The notes under the pieces: generated by a model
Told to the model about the DNA's origin: nothing
Seen by the model: only the letters and a program-made list of their open reading frames with translations
Databases searched by the model: none
Made by a program: the position numbers and the translations under genes
Shown here: positions 39,590 to 40,977 of the stretch, one piece after another
How the letters are laid out: every line of letters starts with the position of its first letter
Position numbering within the stretch: position 1 is the first letter of the stretch
Origin: Lachnospiraceae bacterium
GTDB lineage: Bacteria > Bacillota > Clostridia > Lachnospirales > Lachnospiraceae
DNA length: 40,977 bases
Direction of reading: 5' to 3'
Assembly (NCBI GenBank): GCA_030537215.1
Contig: JAUNOF010000009.1
Location: 1 to 40,977, forward strand

Positions 39590-40977
39590 ATGGTAAAACT
39601 GTATGACGGCGGCGTATATCTGGTAAACGGCAGCGAGATCGTTCCGGAGGCAGAGGCTGCAAAGGTGGAGGCATTAACAGGAAAGGCAGCTGTGAAGGAA
39701 GAGGCAAAGAAGGGAACCATTGCTTATTCCATTATGAAGGCACACAATACGTCGGAGGACATGGAGCATTTAAAGCTGAGATTTGACGCCATGGCTTCCC
39801 ACGATATTACCTTCGTAGGAATTATCCAGACGGCAAAGGCATCCGGCATGGAGAAGTTCCCCATTCCTTACGTATTAACCAACTGTCACAATTCCTTGTG
39901 TGCAGTAGGCGGAACGATCAACGAGGATGACCATATGTTCGGCTTATCTGCAGCAAAGAAGTACGGCGGAATCTACGTTCCTCCTCACATTGCAGTGATT
40001 CATCAGTACATGAGAGAAATGCACGCAGGCTGCGGCCGCATGATCCTGGGTTCTGACTCTCATACTCGTTACGGCGCGCTGGGAACCATGGCCATCGGTG
40101 AGGGCGGCGGCGAGCTGGTAAAGCAGCTTCTCCGGGATACTTATGATGTTGCATATCCGGGGGTCGTTGCCATTTATCTGACCGGCAAGCCAAACCCAGG
40201 CGTAGGTCCTCAGGATATTGCACTGGCTATCATCGGAGCAGTATTTAAGAAGGGCTATGTAAAGAATAAGGTAATGGAATTCGTAGGACCTGGCATTGCA
40301 TCTATGTCCACCGATTTCCGGAATGGCGTGGATGTTATGACCACCGAAACCACCTGCCTGTCCTCTATCTGGAAGACGGATGAGGATACCAGAAGCTTCC
40401 TGGCGCTCCACGGAAGAGGTGAGGATTACAGGGAGATGAATCCGGCAGATGTGGCTTACTATGATGGCTGTGTTTATGTGGATTTAAGCGCGGTTAAGCC
40501 TATGATCGCCTTCCCATTCCATCCAAGCAACACTTACGAGATCGATGAGCTGAATGCAAATCTTGAAGATATTTTAAGAGAGGTAGAGAAGGAAGCAGCG
40601 CGGATCAGCGACGGAAGAGCAAGCTTTACCTTAACGGATAAGATTGTAGATGGAAAGCTTCAGGTACAGCAGGGCGTGATCGCAGGCTGTGCAGGCGGCA
40701 ACTACACCAACGTAATCGAGGCTGCTCATATGTTAAAGGGCAGAAGCTGCGGCGCAGGTGAATTTTCCTTAGCAGTATATCCTTCTTCCCAGCCGGTATT
40801 TATCGACCTGGTAAGAAAGGGCATGATCGCAGATCTGATGGAGGCTGGTGCGATTATCCGTACCGCATTCTGCGGACCATGCTTCGGCGCAGGCGACACG
40901 CCTTGCAATAACGGCTTAAGCATCCGCCACACCACCAGAAACTTCCCCAACCGGGAAGGCTCCAAGCCGGGCAACGG
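39590..40977 (+). CDS. Aconitase-superfamily hydratase (YbhJ-like), partial
   Basis: 462 codons are present before the window edge. The start ATG follows AGGAGGAGG. Aconitase-superfamily features: [22 protein letters not shown] (154-175), and candidate 4Fe-4S cysteines 367 (AGCAGG, where aconitase has SCTN) and 428/431 ([12 protein letters not shown]). The 61- and 3-residue spacings are close to those of aconitase (63 and 3). The N-terminus, [19 protein letters not shown], differs from canonical aconitase and resembles the uncharacterised YbhJ group of putative hydratases. The physiological substrate is unknown; a LysR gene is divergent. Confidence 0.85.
   Translation, partial: MVKLYDGGVYLVNGSEIVPEAEAAKVEALTGKAAVKEEAKKGTIAYSIMKAHNTSEDMEHLKLRFDAMASHDITFVGIIQTAKASGMEKFPIPYVLTNCHNSLCAVGGTINEDDHMFGLSAAKKYGGIYVPPHIAVIHQYMREMHAGCGRMILGSDSHTRYGALGTMAIGEGGGELVKQLLRDTYDVAYPGVVAIYLTGKPNPGVGPQDIALAIIGAVFKKGYVKNKVMEFVGPGIASMSTDFRNGVDVMTTETTCLSSIWKTDEDTRSFLALHGRGEDYREMNPADVAYYDGCVYVDLSAVKPMIAFPFHPSNTYEIDELNANLEDILREVEKEAARISDGRASFTLTDKIVDGKLQVQQGVIAGCAGGNYTNVIEAAHMLKGRSCGAGEFSLAVYPSSQPVFIDLVRKGMIADLMEAGAIIRTAFCGPCFGAGDTPCNNGLSIRHTTRNFPNREGSKPGN

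Overview
The window reads as a chromosomal segment of an anaerobic, spore-forming, low-to-mid-GC Clostridia, most likely Lachnospiraceae (Enterocloster/Hungatella-like; this placement is inference from gene content, AGGAGG-type ribosome binding sites and near-consensus sigma-A promoters, not from a marker gene). No rRNA, tRNA, CRISPR array, prophage or complete insertion sequence was seen.

Layout. 1-2.6 kb: the start of a LysR regulator and an AEC-family transporter (minus), divergent from a cupin and a TIM-barrel isomerase (plus), probably a small sugar-acid locus. 2.6-4.4 kb: a lone GerA-type germination protein and a structured orphan small RNA with its own promoter and terminator. 4.5-7.3 kb: an Rrf2 regulator and tcdA (minus), then a MATE exporter (plus). 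7.7-20.2 kb: a housekeeping run on the plus strand: nadE, an rRNA methyltransferase, NfeD and an SPFH protein, a patatin lipase, argF, a small membrane protein, birA, mutY, a diacylglycerol-kinase-like lipid kinase, rpoD and queH. 20.3-27.2 kb: HPr (ptsH) and glutamate synthase gltB-gltD. 27.4-33.5 kb: a fructan/sucrose utilisation locus made of a LacI regulator, an intracellular GH32 and a CUT1 ABC importer lacking its ATPase. 33.8-41 kb: a YkgJ-type cysteine-cluster protein, a metal-dependent hydrolase (DUF6282-like) plus MatC/SLC13-type carrier operon with its divergent LysR, a small coiled-coil protein, and a second LysR divergent from an aconitase-like hydratase that runs off the window.

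The most unusual content is intergenic. A short non-coding mobile element with GTAAC...GTTAC ends occurs at least five times (4067, 5292, 7493, 9681, 12139), each copy flanked by an 8-bp direct repeat (two perfect, three with one mismatch). The 159-bp copy has 14-bp perfect terminal inverted repeats. The 62-bp and 27-bp copies have exactly the lengths predicted by deleting between direct repeats found inside the 159-bp copy. Insertions have rewritten the 3' ends of nadE (a new 38-residue tail) and the SPFH gene (new stop codon), and one abuts the rrf2 stop. A 136-bp fold-back with 24-bp perfect arms and a 111-bp tandem duplication are further unclassified repeats.

Regulatory logic is readable in several places: LacI-type operator sequences cluster around lacI and sit on the GH32 start site; LysR-type T-N11-A palindromes lie about 65 bp upstream of the predicted starts of both the hydratase and the hydrolase-carrier operon; a perfect palindrome lies just upstream of a strong gltB promoter.
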